Under the pieces are notes generated by a model that ran no database searches, was not told where the DNA came from, and worked only from the letters and a program-made list of their open reading frames with translations. Made by a program: the position numbers and the translations under genes. From Opisthocomus hoazin (Eukaryota; Chordata; Aves; Opisthocomiformes; Opisthocomidae), in assembly GCF_030867145.1 (NCBI RefSeq), contig NC_134420.1, positions 40,833,237 through 40,897,236 on the forward strand: a DNA stretch of 64,000 nt, in the 5' to 3' direction. How positions within the stretch are numbered: position 1 is the stretch's first letter; each line of letters begins with the position of its first letter. Positions 37,941 to 52,200 of the stretch are shown piece by piece.

Positions 37941-39538
37941 GCATGTGGGTGTGCGCACATATACACCCTAATAATTTATTTTAAAAATACTCATAGGGTA
38001 TTTGAAGTTAAACTGACCAACCATCCAGAAAGAATATTACTTTCCACATAACCCAGAAAGTTCAAAAAAATATCACTTGAAACATAAATACCACCTTGGT
38101 AGAGGGGATGAAGTGACATGCTTCATGTGAAATCTGACTGCATTAAGGTTTAAGAATGATTTGAATATACTGCTTTGGTTAATTAGAAAAATACCCCAAC
38201 AAAACAATAACAACAAAAAAAACCAAGTTGCAAACTCTGAACTGAATTTAACTCATTTCAAGCTATATCTTCAGGTATATGTTCTTTGGTTTGTTTCACT
38301 ACAGTTAGACCTCACTTTTTCCAGCCAGGATGAATTTGAGATTGACAACACATTTCACTGTGTTTTCCTTAAAAAACCTCTTGATATTGCAGGTTTCTGA
38401 CTAAATGGGTTTTGATACACAGCTGGCCCACCCCTAGGCTTCAAACAAGGACTAGCAGAACTGCAGGAATCTCCCCAGGATCTGAGCCTGCCAACTACTG
38501 ACTCACTCACAGAACGGCTCCTAAAGTCAGTAAACAGTGCTGTTTCTGGTCACTTGGTTAACTCCATTTGCCTCAAAGTAACAGACCAACAAACGTAACC
38601 CAGTGACCAAACTACACAGTACTACATATTTCCAAGTAGACCTGCCTTTAACTGGCAGACATTTCAAACCTGCTATGCCAGTTATTTATTTCTTTTTAAT
38701 CAGTGGACCAAGCATGGCTCCACCAAATACATTTAAATATAAAGTAATGCAAAAGCTTTTGAAGATGATGAGAAGATTAGTGAAATATATTCCCATGTAT
38801 ATGACAGGCAAGGAATATGGAGTCAGCACCTGGTATTGAAGGATGGCTGAATAAGCCCATGGTAGCTAAGAAGTTGCAATAGAGAGAAAGTGGGTATGCT
38901 TCATGGGACACGGCAGGGTCCAGTGTGCATTAAAAAAAGAAGAATTCAAGCAGAAGTTTATGAACCTCAGTGGCAATTTCACATATTGACCAGACTTTTT
39001 TTTACCTAACCAGATGTTTTTTAGACTAATCCTGGAAATTCACCTTAAGATATGCGAGTTATGAAACGTAACAAAACTCTGCACTAACTGATTTCTGTCA
39101 AAATCAAAGTAAATTCCAAAAAAACCTATGAGAAGTTTAGTAATATCCACTTTTTCAGACTTGTGGGGAAACAGCAATGCAGAACAGACTTTTAGTAGTC
39201 AATATTCCAGGCCACCCAGAAATGTTCCTGGATGAACAAAACAGACAAATTGAAATCAAGGTTGCTAAAAAGAGGGAGGAGAATGACTTCTCCCAAGGTG
39301 GGTAGGGGATGTTGCCTCTAGAACTGAAGACTAGGACAGCAAAGATAGTGGAAGAATGTGAAGTGGTGCTTAATTGAGAAATGCTGAAGCCTAGAAGTTT
39401 ACTACTGTGAAGTTAGCATATTCAGACCCACGATTTCAAGATGTAATTAGGCTGCAGGCTCATCTGAACATAGAATAACTCACGCACAAATCACTTCATG
39501 TCCAACTGCACAAAGTACTCCAGCTTCGATTGACTTAC
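37941..39538 (-). other. STXBP6: STXBP6 large intron, part 4
   Basis: The first ~1.6 kb of the 27-kb intron in transcript orientation, starting at the GT donor (39537-39538). No repeat or open frame of note. Confidence 0.8.
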
Positions 39539-39704
39539 CTCCCATAATTTTAGATTGGCAGTTGATAAATTCTGGCTTCTTGTCTGTAAGGTATCGCTGA
39601 CAAGTGTGATGTAGAACCTGAAAGAATGTACTTTTTTCTGAAGCTGTGCTCGCTACCCATTGGTCAAAAGCATTTTCAAATAGTAAATCAAATTCAGGGG
39701 AATC
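39539..39704 (-). CDS. STXBP6: STXBP6 (amisyn) exon, end of PH-like region to linker
   Basis: A 166-base minus-strand exon encoding 55 residues (about 96-150 of 210) plus one base of the next glycine codon. The peptide begins DSPEFDLLFENAFDQW, continues with FFQVLHHTCQRYLTD and ends FINCQSKIMG, which I recognise as amisyn. It covers the end of the N-terminal PH-like domain, reported to bind phosphoinositides, and the linker to the SNARE helix. The acceptor is an AG at 39705-39706 preceded on the minus strand by a long T run; the donor is GT at 39537-39538 (GGAG-GTAAGT). Phase is 0 in and 1 out, matching both neighbours. The frame is intact. Confidence 0.97.
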
Positions 39705-41496
39705 CTAGAAAAAAAAAACACACTACTATCATTCCAGTTTTATAAATGAAGAAAGATACAGACCTACTATTTTTTAAAAGGCATTATGTTGGAAAAAGCA
39801 GAAAGGTCATGCACCTCAGGACCACCATGGGTTTATTTTTCCTGCACATATTTTTGGATGAAAAAAACCAAAAAAAAACAGGCAGAAAATTTTTGTCTTG
39901 CAGGTATTTTTAATGAGGAATATTCAGCTGTAACAAAAATACCTGAAAACAAAAATACTTCAGACCAAAAAACTAATTTGAACCTCATAAGAAATCCCCG
40001 TTATCTACATATATATTATTATTTGTGTCTTCTATATTATGCAAGGATTTGTGCCTCTCAGCACAAAATCTACTTTCACACTATATTATAGCAGATATGG
40101 TTCTGCTCTCGATGCTCAGCCAAAGAAGGAAAACAAATAGCAAGTCCTAGTTATTGTATTTAATGTATTATAAGGTGTTGCATAGGTCTCAATATAACAT
40201 GAACAAAAGAGCACTTCCAGAACAAATCAAAGCTTAGCTCTAAACCATGCATCAACTGCCAAAATACATGGATTTTATGCAAGAAGTATTGCTATATATT
40301 TAGCAATCTTTGCTAAATATAGTTTTGTAATCTAATCTAACAAATGCTTTTCTGAATCGATGACACTAGGAATTCACAGGAAGACAAGTTTGACAGGAAC
40401 ATGTGTAAGCTTAAGAACTTGATAGGACTTTCAATCTGAGGGTATCCCAAGTATCTGTTATTTACATAGCTGTATAGCAGATGCTGGGAAAGGGCCTAAA
40501 CCTCATATGCCGTATCTATGTGTCTTTGCTCTCATTTTCACTGTACCTTTAGCCGGAGAAAATATAATTCCACCCTCTACATTTCATAGGGCAGTGGCTA
40601 AAGGGCTTCTTTTTTGTACACAAGACTGTAATGAGTAGTAACAGAACTTGGTGCATCATTTTTAAGATGCTTAGGTGGCTGATGAGAGCACAGCTCTGAA
40701 CAAACCAACAGGGTTAGTCACAAACATATTTTGCTCTGCAATGAACACAGTAAGTCACTTTGTGATCATATAGTATGAGAAACATTTCTAACTTCTAATT
40801 CTGCTGTTTTACTACTGAAGATTTGTGTTCATAAACTTATTCTCTATTACTACGACTTTGTCTTAAGACAGCTCAAGGCAGACTGAATATTCCACGTTAA
40901 AGGAATAATTCCAGAACTATTTAGTGGGAGACTTGTTTGCTTGTTTTATTTTATTTCTGTTTTTTTTTGGTTTAAATCAGCATTCACGTGCCATTGGCAA
41001 CTAAACCACAACACAATTCATTGTAGAAAAAGATAAGAAATGCAGAGGGATCAGAGGAGAGGACTGTCCTAGAAAAAAAGCAAGGTTCACAATATTTCAT
41101 AAACTTGTACCTCAGTAACCTTTCCCATTCTTCCTTCTACTTACTGCTCTATCTTACAACACAGCTGCGTGCCAAAATGGACTCCAAGAGGTTTATAGCT
41201 GAAGACAAGGCAAACAAGGCTCTTATTTTTCTTTTTACAAAGAAGAGAGAGAGTGGGAAGGAAAGTACGGAAAGACAGGAAGAAAAAACCCCAGATGACT
41301 GAGCTTTGGCCTCCTCCCATCTTTCCCATTAAAATTTATTTCACATTTTCCATGGAGTTATTTCTTTTTTGAGAATTTACACTTAAATCTGTATGTTATC
41401 TTTCCTGACACCTTTCGAATAGTGAAAGAATGGCCTATTCACCAATCAGTTATAAGAGAGCTCAATTCCCATTTTCTAGAACTGATTCAAACTCAC
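39705..41496 (-). other. STXBP6: STXBP6 intron between the two upstream exons
   Basis: A 1.8-kb intron bounded by GT at 41495-41496 and AG at 39705-39706 (minus strand). No repeat is recognised. A plus-strand open frame at 39786-40091 is A/T-driven and unsupported. Confidence 0.9.
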
Positions 41497-41627
41497 CCGA
41501 TTAGGGTCTATACCATTGACCTGGCGAAGTTGCTCGAGCATCCACTGTGTTCTCCTGACAAAAGACGTAGAGCCTTCAAATTGCTTCACCTTCGTAATAG
41601 ATGCTTGAGCTGGTTTCTTGTTCGTCA
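41497..41627 (-). CDS. STXBP6: STXBP6 (amisyn) exon, PH-like region
   Basis: A 131-base minus-strand exon. The first two bases finish a valine codon from the preceding, unlocated exon. Forty-three codons follow: TNKKPAQASITKVKQF, then EGSTSFVRR, then QWMLEQLRQVNGIDPNR (about residues 53-95 of 210). This is the later half of the amisyn N-terminal PH-like domain. The acceptor is CAG at 41628-41630 after a T-rich tract and the donor is GT at 41495-41496. It joins the next exon in phase 0 (NR-DSPEF). The exon upstream of it should encode the first ~51 residues, and I could not find it between here and 64000. Confidence 0.97.
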
Positions 41628-44600
41628 CTGAACATATAAAAGAAAAAAATACGTAACTGAAATGGGCTTAATGTTTCAGGAACATGACATTTAGTTCACT
41701 GTATCAGTAGCCAGTTTGCTGGTGTATTTTCTATAATGTCCCACAAAGTAAATACATGTCACTGATTCTGAGAGTGGAGCACATTCCCTTTCCTGGATAG
41801 CACACCAAAAAACACATTCCTTAGTCAGAATGATGGTATGATGCCAAATCAGCATTATACGACTCAAAATCAGATATATTTTAGCCATTATTAGCTTAAG
41901 TTGCCAACAACCTGTAAAAAACAGAACTAAATCGAAGGTCTTTCCATCTGCATTCTTACAATAACTTTACCACTCTCTTCCCCACACTAATTAGCCGAGG
42001 TTTCTCATACCCAGCCTCTTGTTCATTTCTTTCTCGTCATTCTAGACAAGAGAACACACACACACACAAAAATATATCTCCATGTAAGTATAAGTCCATT
42101 TATGTACCTTTTCAACCCCTGTTACTTTAGACTGACTTTCATGTTGGTTATTGATTGAAAACCATACAGGTTTTCCAGTCTTTTCACAACACGCTATATG
42201 TAGGTCATGCTTGTATAACACCACCAACACCTGTGACATTCAATTCCCAGTTTCCAGTCAACAGACATTAAATACATGCACTTACCGCATTGAGAAAGTA
42301 AACCCAACAAATCATACAATAGACTGCGAAAAATATAAGAATTAAGGAACTAAAGATCACCCGACCATCTCAAAAATATTAGCTACCACAAACTAAGACC
42401 ATAAATAAGAATGATCTTACTTGTTATAAACAAAAGATATGTTAAAAACTACAAAGTCAGTCACGCAAGACTGCTCTGCTTTTGAAAAAAGCACTTTAAA
42501 ACACTGCAATTAGTGTATCCCTAACTCAGCATCGGATTTTCAGAGAGTACTTAAACATTAAAGCTAACTTTTTAACAGCAAGAAAATTGGCTTCCTATAT
42601 TAGACTTTCTCTAAACAAATTTTCTTTTAACAGTATCTTTTAATTTCCACAAAAGTTTTTATAAGCAGTTTTAGGCATTTTCTATATTCATACTCTGTAT
42701 TTTATTTAAATGTTATTTACCTGTTGCTGTATATTAAGTCACTTTCAAACACATTTCCACTTTCTCTGAAGAATTTGTAGAATCATTGTACTGCACAATC
42801 TACTAAAGCTGGTGTGTCATTAATTTTTCTCCTTAAACTCTTTATTTCCAAAAATCCTTTTATCCATATATTCCAATAATACTCTTTTTGGAGGACAAGT
42901 CACTTTTCTTTGCTTTTAGATGCTGGCAGTTAAAGAAGGCTTTTAAAATAATCAAGGCTTGAATGGTAAAATTGCTTTATTTTGTGCACCCTCTTTACTC
43001 AAATAATCAGGAAAACTAACAGGCTTCCCGCTCTGAACATGCACGCTGCAAGCACTTCTGCACTCAGCTGCACAGTTATACGGTAAGCAAACATTGACGT
43101 AACACCTCATCATTCCGTAAACTTAAAAAGTTAATGTTGTTTCTTAGGATGACAATTTACCAATTCACAGATCACTGTCTTGATGTTAAATGTACTTCGG
43201 AACAGATTAGAAAATTATCAGATCAATATGAAAAGATCTTTTCAATATCTCAGCTTTACACATTTTCAGTTCATGTGTGTCTGTGCACATGAAAGTCCAA
43301 GACACACCCTTATGAGAACTTCATCTGATAAACAGAAAATTCATTTCCATGGAAATTTTAGTAGGTAAAAACAGGAAAAAAATCAGATACTAACATTCCA
43401 CATGGCAGGCAATTGTTTTTAAGAAGTTACTTTGGAACAGAAAGCATAGTTGGACCCAATATATTGACTCAACTATTGATAAGAATGTAATAAACAGATT
43501 GCCAGAAGTCTCTTTATCAGCAGTTGAAGCACTCGGAGCCAAATCGGTGCAGTATGCAATTCAGAATCGCATGTCAAATGGTACAGGGCAGACAAAATCA
43601 ATGTAGTATCAGAAAGGTAGCATCAAAACTACATCAGAACAACTACTGAAATACAAAGGCTAGGTATTACTAAGAAGTGAGATTAATATTAAAGATTCAT
43701 TGATTGCTCAATGGCCTATGCAGCCAAGCCCAACAATATCAATAAAGCAGAGGTGGCAGGCATCCTATCTATACTTCCATACTACATACCAGTTCTGCTT
43801 TTTACTGAAAATTTACACACCACTGAGTGGGAAACAAATTCAAAAGTTACATGAGCAGACCACAAACTTATGTCCATACATTCCCTAAATTCACCCTTTC
43901 AAATATTTACTTTTTCGTCAACTCCAGGGATCACTTTGGAAGACTCTATAACGTTCCACTAAGTTTCACACATTTTCTACAAAGCAGTACTAATTGAAGG
44001 CTATCTAACAGTGGCTCGAGTTTGAAGGTCTGTGGATTATTTCCCTTCCATGCAAAACAGGCAGAAATGTACCGCTGAATGAGCCACATCGTAAAAAGAA
44101 AAAATTGTATATGCTATACATACACCATATATAGAATTAACACTAGTAGCATTGCAAAACAAAGCGTGCAGAACTAGGAAGCACTAGACCGAACACTTAT
44201 GTGATCAAAGGCTATTTTTCCCCCCTCAGAGTCTCACAGATAATCAACTATGAGATGTATAGCCTTAAACTTTCATACTGCAAACTTCTCACTGCTCTGA
44301 AGGCTTCTACATGACCTACATTCTAATGCTCTTGAAAACAGGGGTCATTACATATTCCAAGGTGAAAATACCAAATTTTACATATATGATCACTAAATAC
44401 TAAATGTCTAATCTCAACATTTCCATAAATTTTTGACTGATATGAAGGATCCAAAATCTAATTCTCCAAACCTCTCTGTATAGCACTTTTAATAGTCAAT
44501 GAACAGCAGCTTTGTCTTCAGCTGGAGCCATCAGTGCTCTTCACTTCAGCAAAAGAACATCACATTAAGTGCCTAAACCTGGGCAACTCTTAAAAATGCC

Positions 44601-47600
44601 TATGAGTGATCAAATATAAAAACATCTTGATTAGATGACTGTTTCTATATCTTCCACCACACAGTAACTCCAGGAGAGGCCGAGAGGGCTCTTCTACAGA
44701 AGAGCTTATATCTCAGTCATTTTACGTAGAAATCCAGTCTCAAATTAGCCAATGTGATCCTCCTGGAAAAATGGCATTTCTCCCTTTAGTTCTCATACTT
44801 GTAATTCTTGTGGGCAGCCAAACAGATCTAGTTGCATTTCACCTTCTGTGTCTTAGTATTTTAGGAAAAAGCTAGCATTTCTAGAACATTCAAAAAAACA
44901 GCTACCCACGAATCCACCAAACATGCTTTAAAACCTTCATTTAGTCCGTGACAGCTTGACAGTAGTATGGCAGTCTTTACAACTCTCTGAAACCCTTTGG
45001 CAGCTGTGAAACCCATCCTCACTAGCTGCTCATTATAGTGCTCTGCAAACTAGAGCACCCCCATACAAGCCACTGAGTGGGTGCTACCTTGCAAACATGT
45101 AAAAAGTCTTTTTTTCAATCTAAAAAAAAATTGGAAGCAATTACATGCTCCTAACCACATTCCCTCTCTGACAAGTCATTCAGATGTGTTCACTAAAATC
45201 TTCCACAGTCATTATCTACCCCAATAAATAAAAGACAATATTTAAGTTATGCTTCAATTTTAGGTGTTTTTTTTTGTTTGTTTGCTTTGCCTTTTTTTTT
45301 TTTGTAACAGAACTTCACATTATGCCTTCAAAATGTGAAGCTGTTTTAGCATGGAAAAGCACATTTATTTGTAACACATCAATAGATGGTAGGTCCATAT
45401 GGTATTTCTGTGTGTCATCAGATTCAAATAAATAAGCTTTTTTAATTTTAATTATTTACTTTTCAAAGGAAAATACAGTTCTTGGTAAAGTAAGAAAGAA
45501 TGCTTGAGCAGTCAGCTACAGCAATTTATGATGGAAGACATAAGGTTTGGTTTTGGATTTTTTTTAAACACTAGATTAACTTACAACCAAAAGTCGCCTA
45601 GCCAGAAACAGCACTATTTCTTCTGGGATTGAAGACATTATTAACCATTTTGCATCATAAATAAGTTACAGTATTAAGTTTCAAAGAGGTTCTTAAGGCT
45701 TGCGAGGCAAGCATTTAAGTGAAATACTGTATCTCAAAAGCAGATCAGAGAATATGACACAGAAATAGTCAGATCGGAATTAGCTTTAGAGAATGTGGTG
45801 ACAGAGTCAGGAAATTCACTGTTCTCATCATTTGGAACACATGGAAACAAGCGTATTTGAATTCCAGACCCCAGCTAGAATCCAGTATCATGTGCATGTC
45901 CAGCATCTTAAGTAGCAAATCAATATAGCTCTTCACACAGAAAGCTAAGGGAGACTAAAGTCACAGTTCAACTTCATCTCATCTGCAGTCCAGGATATAT
46001 TTTCTTTATTTTTTCAGTCTTCTAAAGTATCTTTGCTTGAATGGAAAAGACAAATAATGAAAAATGGTTAATTCCTTAAACACCTACCCCAAAATACCTG
46101 GCCTTAAGAAACAGTCTGAAAGCTCTACACCATTGCACTATTAACTTTTCTTAATTTTATCAGATTTGAAATCCGCATTTAAAAAGCAATGTCTGTCCTT
46201 GAAGTCTTGATATCTGTGTTTGTTTTGGATGGTCTTTAAATTTGGATTTGTGTATTTAATAACTCAAACTCTAGATAATTAGGAATCTTATGACAAATGG
46301 CTTGATTCCCTCACAAAATTTCTAGTCATATTGTAGAGTATTTCTAAAGTGCTGAATGACTAAAATAACTATGAAGGGAGAAATTCAAAAGTCTTGAAGC
46401 AGGCAGTGACCGCTGCAACTCTTCACATAAGATTTATTTTATCTGGGCACTGCACATATTAATAAATTAAGCAGCCTTAACTTCTATTGCTGTTGAGTCA
46501 CTACCTCTTGAGGGAAAAAAAAAAAATAGTGTAAGTGAAGTAAGAGCACTGAAAAAATTACTTTAATCTATGGAATTATTTCATTTGTGAAAATGGCAGA
46601 CAGACACACTCCTGAGCAGGCCTGCAGAAGTCTGCTTCAGGCATTGGCTATCTGTGCAGTTCAATCCAAAACTATTCATAATTTTAATGTTAGATCAGCA
46701 TAATCTGTCTGTATGTCAAATCCTATACAGTGGATACTCATCCCTCAACTTACAAATAACCAATGATGCAAAGTTCATCAAACTGGCTGATAATAACTAA
46801 TGACGGAAAACATCTTTAAAATGCACTCAAGACAGTCTAAAGCCTTTTAGAAAAAGGCCTCTTTGATGAAGAAAAAGTTGAACTGAATACCATGGCAGTG
46901 TCATGTGATTTCATGGTGACTGTATCTAGAATTTAATCACTCCTACTTTCTTTTAGAAGCGTTGCCCTAAAGCAAAACTCTTCTTTTCACAGTAAGACTA
47001 AATCTAAAACCAGCCAGGAGTTTTCTAAACAGCTTTTGATTCAGTCAAAATAAAAAGAGCACATCTAAAAGCAGCAGCACATTTTAATTAAAAGCATTAT
47101 TTAATATCTGATACAGATTTTATTACAAAATAGATAAAATTATGTATTAGTATATGTGGTAGAAATGCATTTTTTTTTCAAGCAAGTTCTTAGAAGAAAA
47201 AAGTAGGTTAGTAACAGACTGTGACAGAGATAATTACTCCTCTATACCTTCCAGCTTTCCAGAGTTACATACTGAAGAGCTGTCTTCTCCCTCCAGACTT
47301 CTGTTTGTGCAATTACATCTAATTCTCATTCTGCAAGTCCCTTCACTCCAAGGAAACAGCTATTTGTTAAACTTGCAGAAAGCTCACTGACCAAAATTCT
47401 GACAGGTTGATGATTTCTGACTGTTGAAAAAATAGTGACTTTTTTATTTCTTTGTCCAATTGCTACTCAATTCTGCAACATGTTTGAGTTTTTGTATGCA
47501 GAGGAAAAGCATGAGTAACTTGTGGAAATGCCTCAGAAGTCTGAGGAAACTTAAGACAGATTTCTTCCTTGGAAATGTCACAAAGTACAAGGCTCAAAAA

Positions 47601-49114
47601 AAAGGGCAACCTCTACAAGATATGTACAAGGACTGACCCTCATTTGCTGTTCTCACCTACATCTTTTCAAAGCAAAAGTCAAGAAAAGATTTATCTCTAC
47701 TCTTCTAACATGAAGAACTCTTCCGTCACAACAACAATGTTACAATAGTTTTTGTCCACATTTTAAAAATCTTACTCTCCCCGTTTTCTTCCCAGAGTGA
47801 GGAAATGGGGACTAGGCAGGGGAAAGGACACTAAATAACACATACCGCAACCCTTACGATAGTAGAAGTTTGTCTTATTGCTGTTCTGCAATGCTCCAAG
47901 GTAGTCTGAGCTACTACTGTTCAGGCCACATGGTCCTATAAGCAAGGTATGGCCCTAGCAAGCAAATTCCAGAATTTCCCACAGCAGCTTTCCAACAGTC
48001 AGACAAATAAAGCTGAAGATTAAGCAAGATGGAGAAAACAGGTACATTCTTATCAACTTAAGTATTAAAGAATAAGGACCAGATACATAAAACCGCCTTA
48101 GTATACCATGTGGATTTCAGGAAAACTATTTCCAGTTTGCTTCACATGATGGTTGTGAGCTTTGCTGTCTATCAACTCCAGCTTTGAGTTTGAACACCAA
48201 AACTTGTGTTTCATGTTTTCCCAAAGCAGTTTCAACTAAACACTAATTTAATGTGGAGTCTAAATTAATTCTAGAACTTTGAGCCTTCCCACTGTGGTTG
48301 TCCAACTGCTACCTCCTGCAACTTTCACACATGCCATGGTTCTTCGACCTCAGCTATCTATACTACAAAGAGATGCTCTGAGAGGACAGTGCGAATAAGA
48401 ACCCAGACATACGTTGCCACCTCCAGGATTAATTTTGGGTACAGAATAAAAGGATGTGTTTGCAGTGGAAGACAGCTAGCCTCCCTGAAAATAAACAAAA
48501 GCAGCTAAAATTGGGGCAGGTTTAAAGCGCCACTTGCTGGTCAAGGCTTGCCAGCTGTCAAAATGGCTGATAAGTTATGGCTTGACTTCTCGGAATTGCA
48601 TTTCCTACTTTCGCCCGTATTTCCTCTTTCTTTTCTTTGACAAGGCTGCTTTCTCACTATCTGGGATGTATGGAGCTGAAAGCAGAGAGAAGCTGCACAG
48701 TTCCCACCTACTCCACTTGTCAAATAGGACAAGGGGATGTCAGTGGCCCTAAATACACTGCAGTTTAACCCAAAATTAATTCCTTCTGTTTCTTCAGGCA
48801 CAGCATAATATTTTGACATCAAATTGGAAAACACGAAGAAAAGAGAAGCTTTCAGATACAACAGAGGCAAAGCACTCGTAAGTTTAAACACAGTTTTTCC
48901 CAGAGCCCTTCCCAATAGTTCAAATAACAAACAATTCACATCATCTGCTTAAATCAGCATCTGCTGCATCACTGTCCATAGTAAGTTGGCAGCCTCACTC
49001 TCCTTGCTCTCCAGATAAAAATGTACAAACTATGTATCTCTTAATTGAGGTTTATTCATACACTGTTCAAAATACAGTTTTGCTTAAATATTTTTTTCTT
49101 TCTACATGGAAGTT
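41628..49114 (-). other. STXBP6: STXBP6 upstream intron, part 1
   Basis: Repeat-poor, AT-rich sequence. I scanned the minus strand for the expected N-terminal amisyn residues and found none. A short CA run lies at about 42056-42069. Nothing else is supported. Confidence 0.65.
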
Positions 49115-49288
49115 ATCACAGAATCACAGAATGGCAGGGGTTGGAAGAGACCTCTGTGGGTCATCTAGTCCAACCCTCCTGCCGAAGCAGGGTCACCTAC
49201 AGCAGGCTGCACAGGACCTTGTCCAGGCGGGTCTTGAATATCTCCAGAGAAGGAGACTCCACAACCTCCCTGGGCAGCCTGTTCCAGT
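49115..49288 (-). mobile_element. Short CR1 3' fragment
   Basis: About 174 bases of CR1 3' end on the minus strand: two TCACAGAA units, the GGTTGGAAGAGACC block and the C-terminal ORF2 codons to GTTCCAGT. By eye it differs from the same part of the copy at 891-3180 at about six positions plus one missing octamer unit, so both belong to one young subfamily. It is very short because of 5' truncation. Confidence 0.9.
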
Positions 49289-52200
49289 ATCTTTATCTGC
49301 TGAATAGTAAAACAAAAATCAAACACTAAAACAACCAATTACCCTAGAAATTCAAATTGTTAAGGTATGTGGTATCTTCCCGAAATGAAAGACTAGACAA
49401 AACAGTTTCCTGCTGTCTTAAAAAAAAAAAAAAAAAAAAAAAAATTGCTACGGGTTGCAGAGAATTTTTTTTTTTATCACGTGTAAGACACAAAGTGCTA
49501 TAAGCCTGAAGTGAGAGCCTGTACGTCTTCCAAACATATCAGCCAGTGCACTACTAAAACTGCTGCTTATAGACAAGAGTGCCTTGTCTTTTGGTTTTGC
49601 ACCTAGTTTTCATTATATTTACTTTTCACAGAATCATGTAAAAACATGTCCTTAAAAATAGTTCTTACACTTATTCAAACACTTTAAGTCCCCATCATAT
49701 CATATGCATTACAGTCTTTACAGTTTCTTGACAGACGCATTTTTCATTTCTATCAAATTTTTGAAGGTAGAAAGATAGAAGTATTCCAGTCATAAATTAA
49801 CAACTTGCTTAAATTATTCTTCATGTACTACAGCAATATAGTTTAAGGTACTGATATCAAAGCAACTGCTTTTCATATTGGCACAGATACACAGAGAGAT
49901 GTAGTTAACCATGGAAAGTATGGCAGACATCATCTTATAACCAGAGAGAAAGCTTCTGCTTAACTGCAGATATTTGGAAAGGAATCTTATTAAACATCTA
50001 TTCACTTACCGAGTGATGACTGAACTTCCAGGTTTTGTTGTAATTGCCTTTTGCTATTCCATATTGCAAAGCAGCCAACTTTTCCCACCTCCTTTTTCTT
50101 GCATATGGATAGTCACCCACATTTGAAGAGTCTTGAGATATTTCTAGTCAAACACAGCAAATCTGAGCTGTGTATACACCTTTAGTTAAAACCTAGTTGA
50201 GAGGACAGGATGGTGCTCTGACAGATCTACCAAAGCACTGTTGCTGCAGAGGAAGATAATAGGTATTCCAGCTGGGTCCCAGGGAAGAGGGATGTCTTCC
50301 TGACAACACAGGGACCAAAGTCTTCATCAGGGACCTCTCAACCAGTGCAGAGCTCCTGCTGATCCTGGCCTAGAGCATTTCACATTAGTATTTTACCTTA
50401 TCTTGGGATGCTAGAGCCTTGCCTCTTAACTGGAAGGTATTTGGTGACTGAGAATTTCAGCCCACCATTGCATGTGTCCTTTTGTATTTGTCTGGGTCAT
50501 CTACAGCTTCCATCATCTCAGCTCTATTTTCCTTGAAGGGAAGGTAGCATCCTACACAGACTTTGCTGAACAGGATACTTTAAGCAGCCTTGTAAGCATT
50601 TACACACACTTGAGAAAATCCCGCTTCAATCTAGTTTAGAAATCAAGGCTCAAGATACAGACCACAGTGAGTATCTGTGTGGGTGGCTTGAGATATTTCT
50701 TTTATCACATTCTGGTCACTTCAGCACCTGCAACTATGGAGAACCAGTTAAAGTCAATACCACAAAAATACTTCCACTTTTAGTAAGTGGAATTTGGCAT
50801 AATTCACATACAAGTTAACAGATGTGCATCCGCATGCAGAGAGTACACTAGGAATTACCTCACCAGCCTGAAAACAATGTTTGAACTTCACAGCAAGTGT
50901 CCTAAGGGGCAGGAAGAGGCTCTGGAAAATTAAAGTTTGAATTCGTTACTCAGTAACTCCTGCAAAAAATATGGTATTAAGAAATAGTTGTCCATTTATA
51001 AGTTTTTCGGGGTAACTTGACGGGCTTCAGGTTCCGAATGAATTGCCCAATGACTTTTAAGATCCTGAGAGGACCGTGCTATAACAGGGTAGGGTGTTTA
51101 CTGGCACTTTTAAAGAAGTAACTTACAAAACTATGCTCCTTTCTTGATTTTGTACTGAATCAATGACCTAAAATATAGCAGATGAGACTACGACTAAAGA
51201 AAATGCTTTGTACACAGAAGATGCATGAAAGGACTTTGTTACATCTGTTCATTACAAAATTCCTAGCTTCCACAACAGCCTAAGTCAGAACCACAGTGGG
51301 CAAATTATTCCATATTCTTATGACTGAAACTGTCAGATGGACACAACTATACAAACACCTTCGCGTTCACGTGTGGTGTGATAACATTCAAGTCTCAACA
51401 CAAGAAACTAAAAAAGGCTGGTAGGCTTTGACCACTTCAGATCATGAAGAAATTAAAAATGAAACACACACTACACCAAACAAAAACAAGAACCCCAGAA
51501 ACACACCTGTGGTGAAGTACGGGGGGATGACTAAAGGAGAGGCCAAACAGGAAGAAAAATTAGTGGGCCAATGGCTATAATCCCAAGTTATCATCATACA
51601 TTATTTTAACTGAAGCCACTTATTTAAATCCTGCCCATTCAATAACAACAAAACCCAGTACCTCAACCTGTCACGTACTCTACCCACAGTATATAACCCA
51701 CAACACATTTACTCAACAGAAGCCAGATACCAAGCCTTTCTTGCATCTTATCGCTAGAAGTGCAATAATTACTATGAAGGGCCATTTTTACATGCTGACT
51801 TTTTTCTGCTATCTTAATTATTTTCTGCAGACAACTAAAATGATAAACAGCAAGCAACATATACATTTCAGGTAGCCCTTAGCCTGAGAAGTAAAAACAG
51901 GCGGGGAGGGGAGGGAAAACCTGTGATGTATATTCTGAGTGTTTTAAACTTGATTCAAATTCATAAAAATAAGACTACCAGTACTGCTGTCATTAGTTCT
52001 GGGAGACAGCTCATGTTATGCATGTCTTACACAAATCCAGAGGATATTATTCATATTAGCAGGTCCTACCTCTATCTTTCCCCTCCAATTTTTCAACTGT
52101 TTTAAAAAGCGTAAATAAAACAAATTAACTTTATACACAAATCTTCACAAATTTATATATTAAACACTATCAAGGCAGTTTAGAGCTAAGGGCAAACACT

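Noticed and set aside
42280..42312. Minus-strand donor-like GTAAGTGCATG
   Set aside because: No open, conserved or acceptor-bounded segment precedes it; chance splice-like sites are common.
48541..48939. 132-residue open frame on the minus strand
   Set aside because: No family resemblance, no splice signals at its ends and no repeat match; in 64 kb an open frame of this size can occur by chance.
49420..49444. A25 considered as the poly(A) tail of a processed pseudogene
   Set aside because: No coding-like or mRNA-like sequence is recognisable directly upstream; CR1 does not use poly(A) tails.
50000..50060. Strong minus-strand donor-like GTAAGTGA after an open stretch, considered as an upstream STXBP6 exon
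   Set aside because: The translation does not match amisyn's N-terminus, and no pyrimidine-rich acceptor lies upstream.
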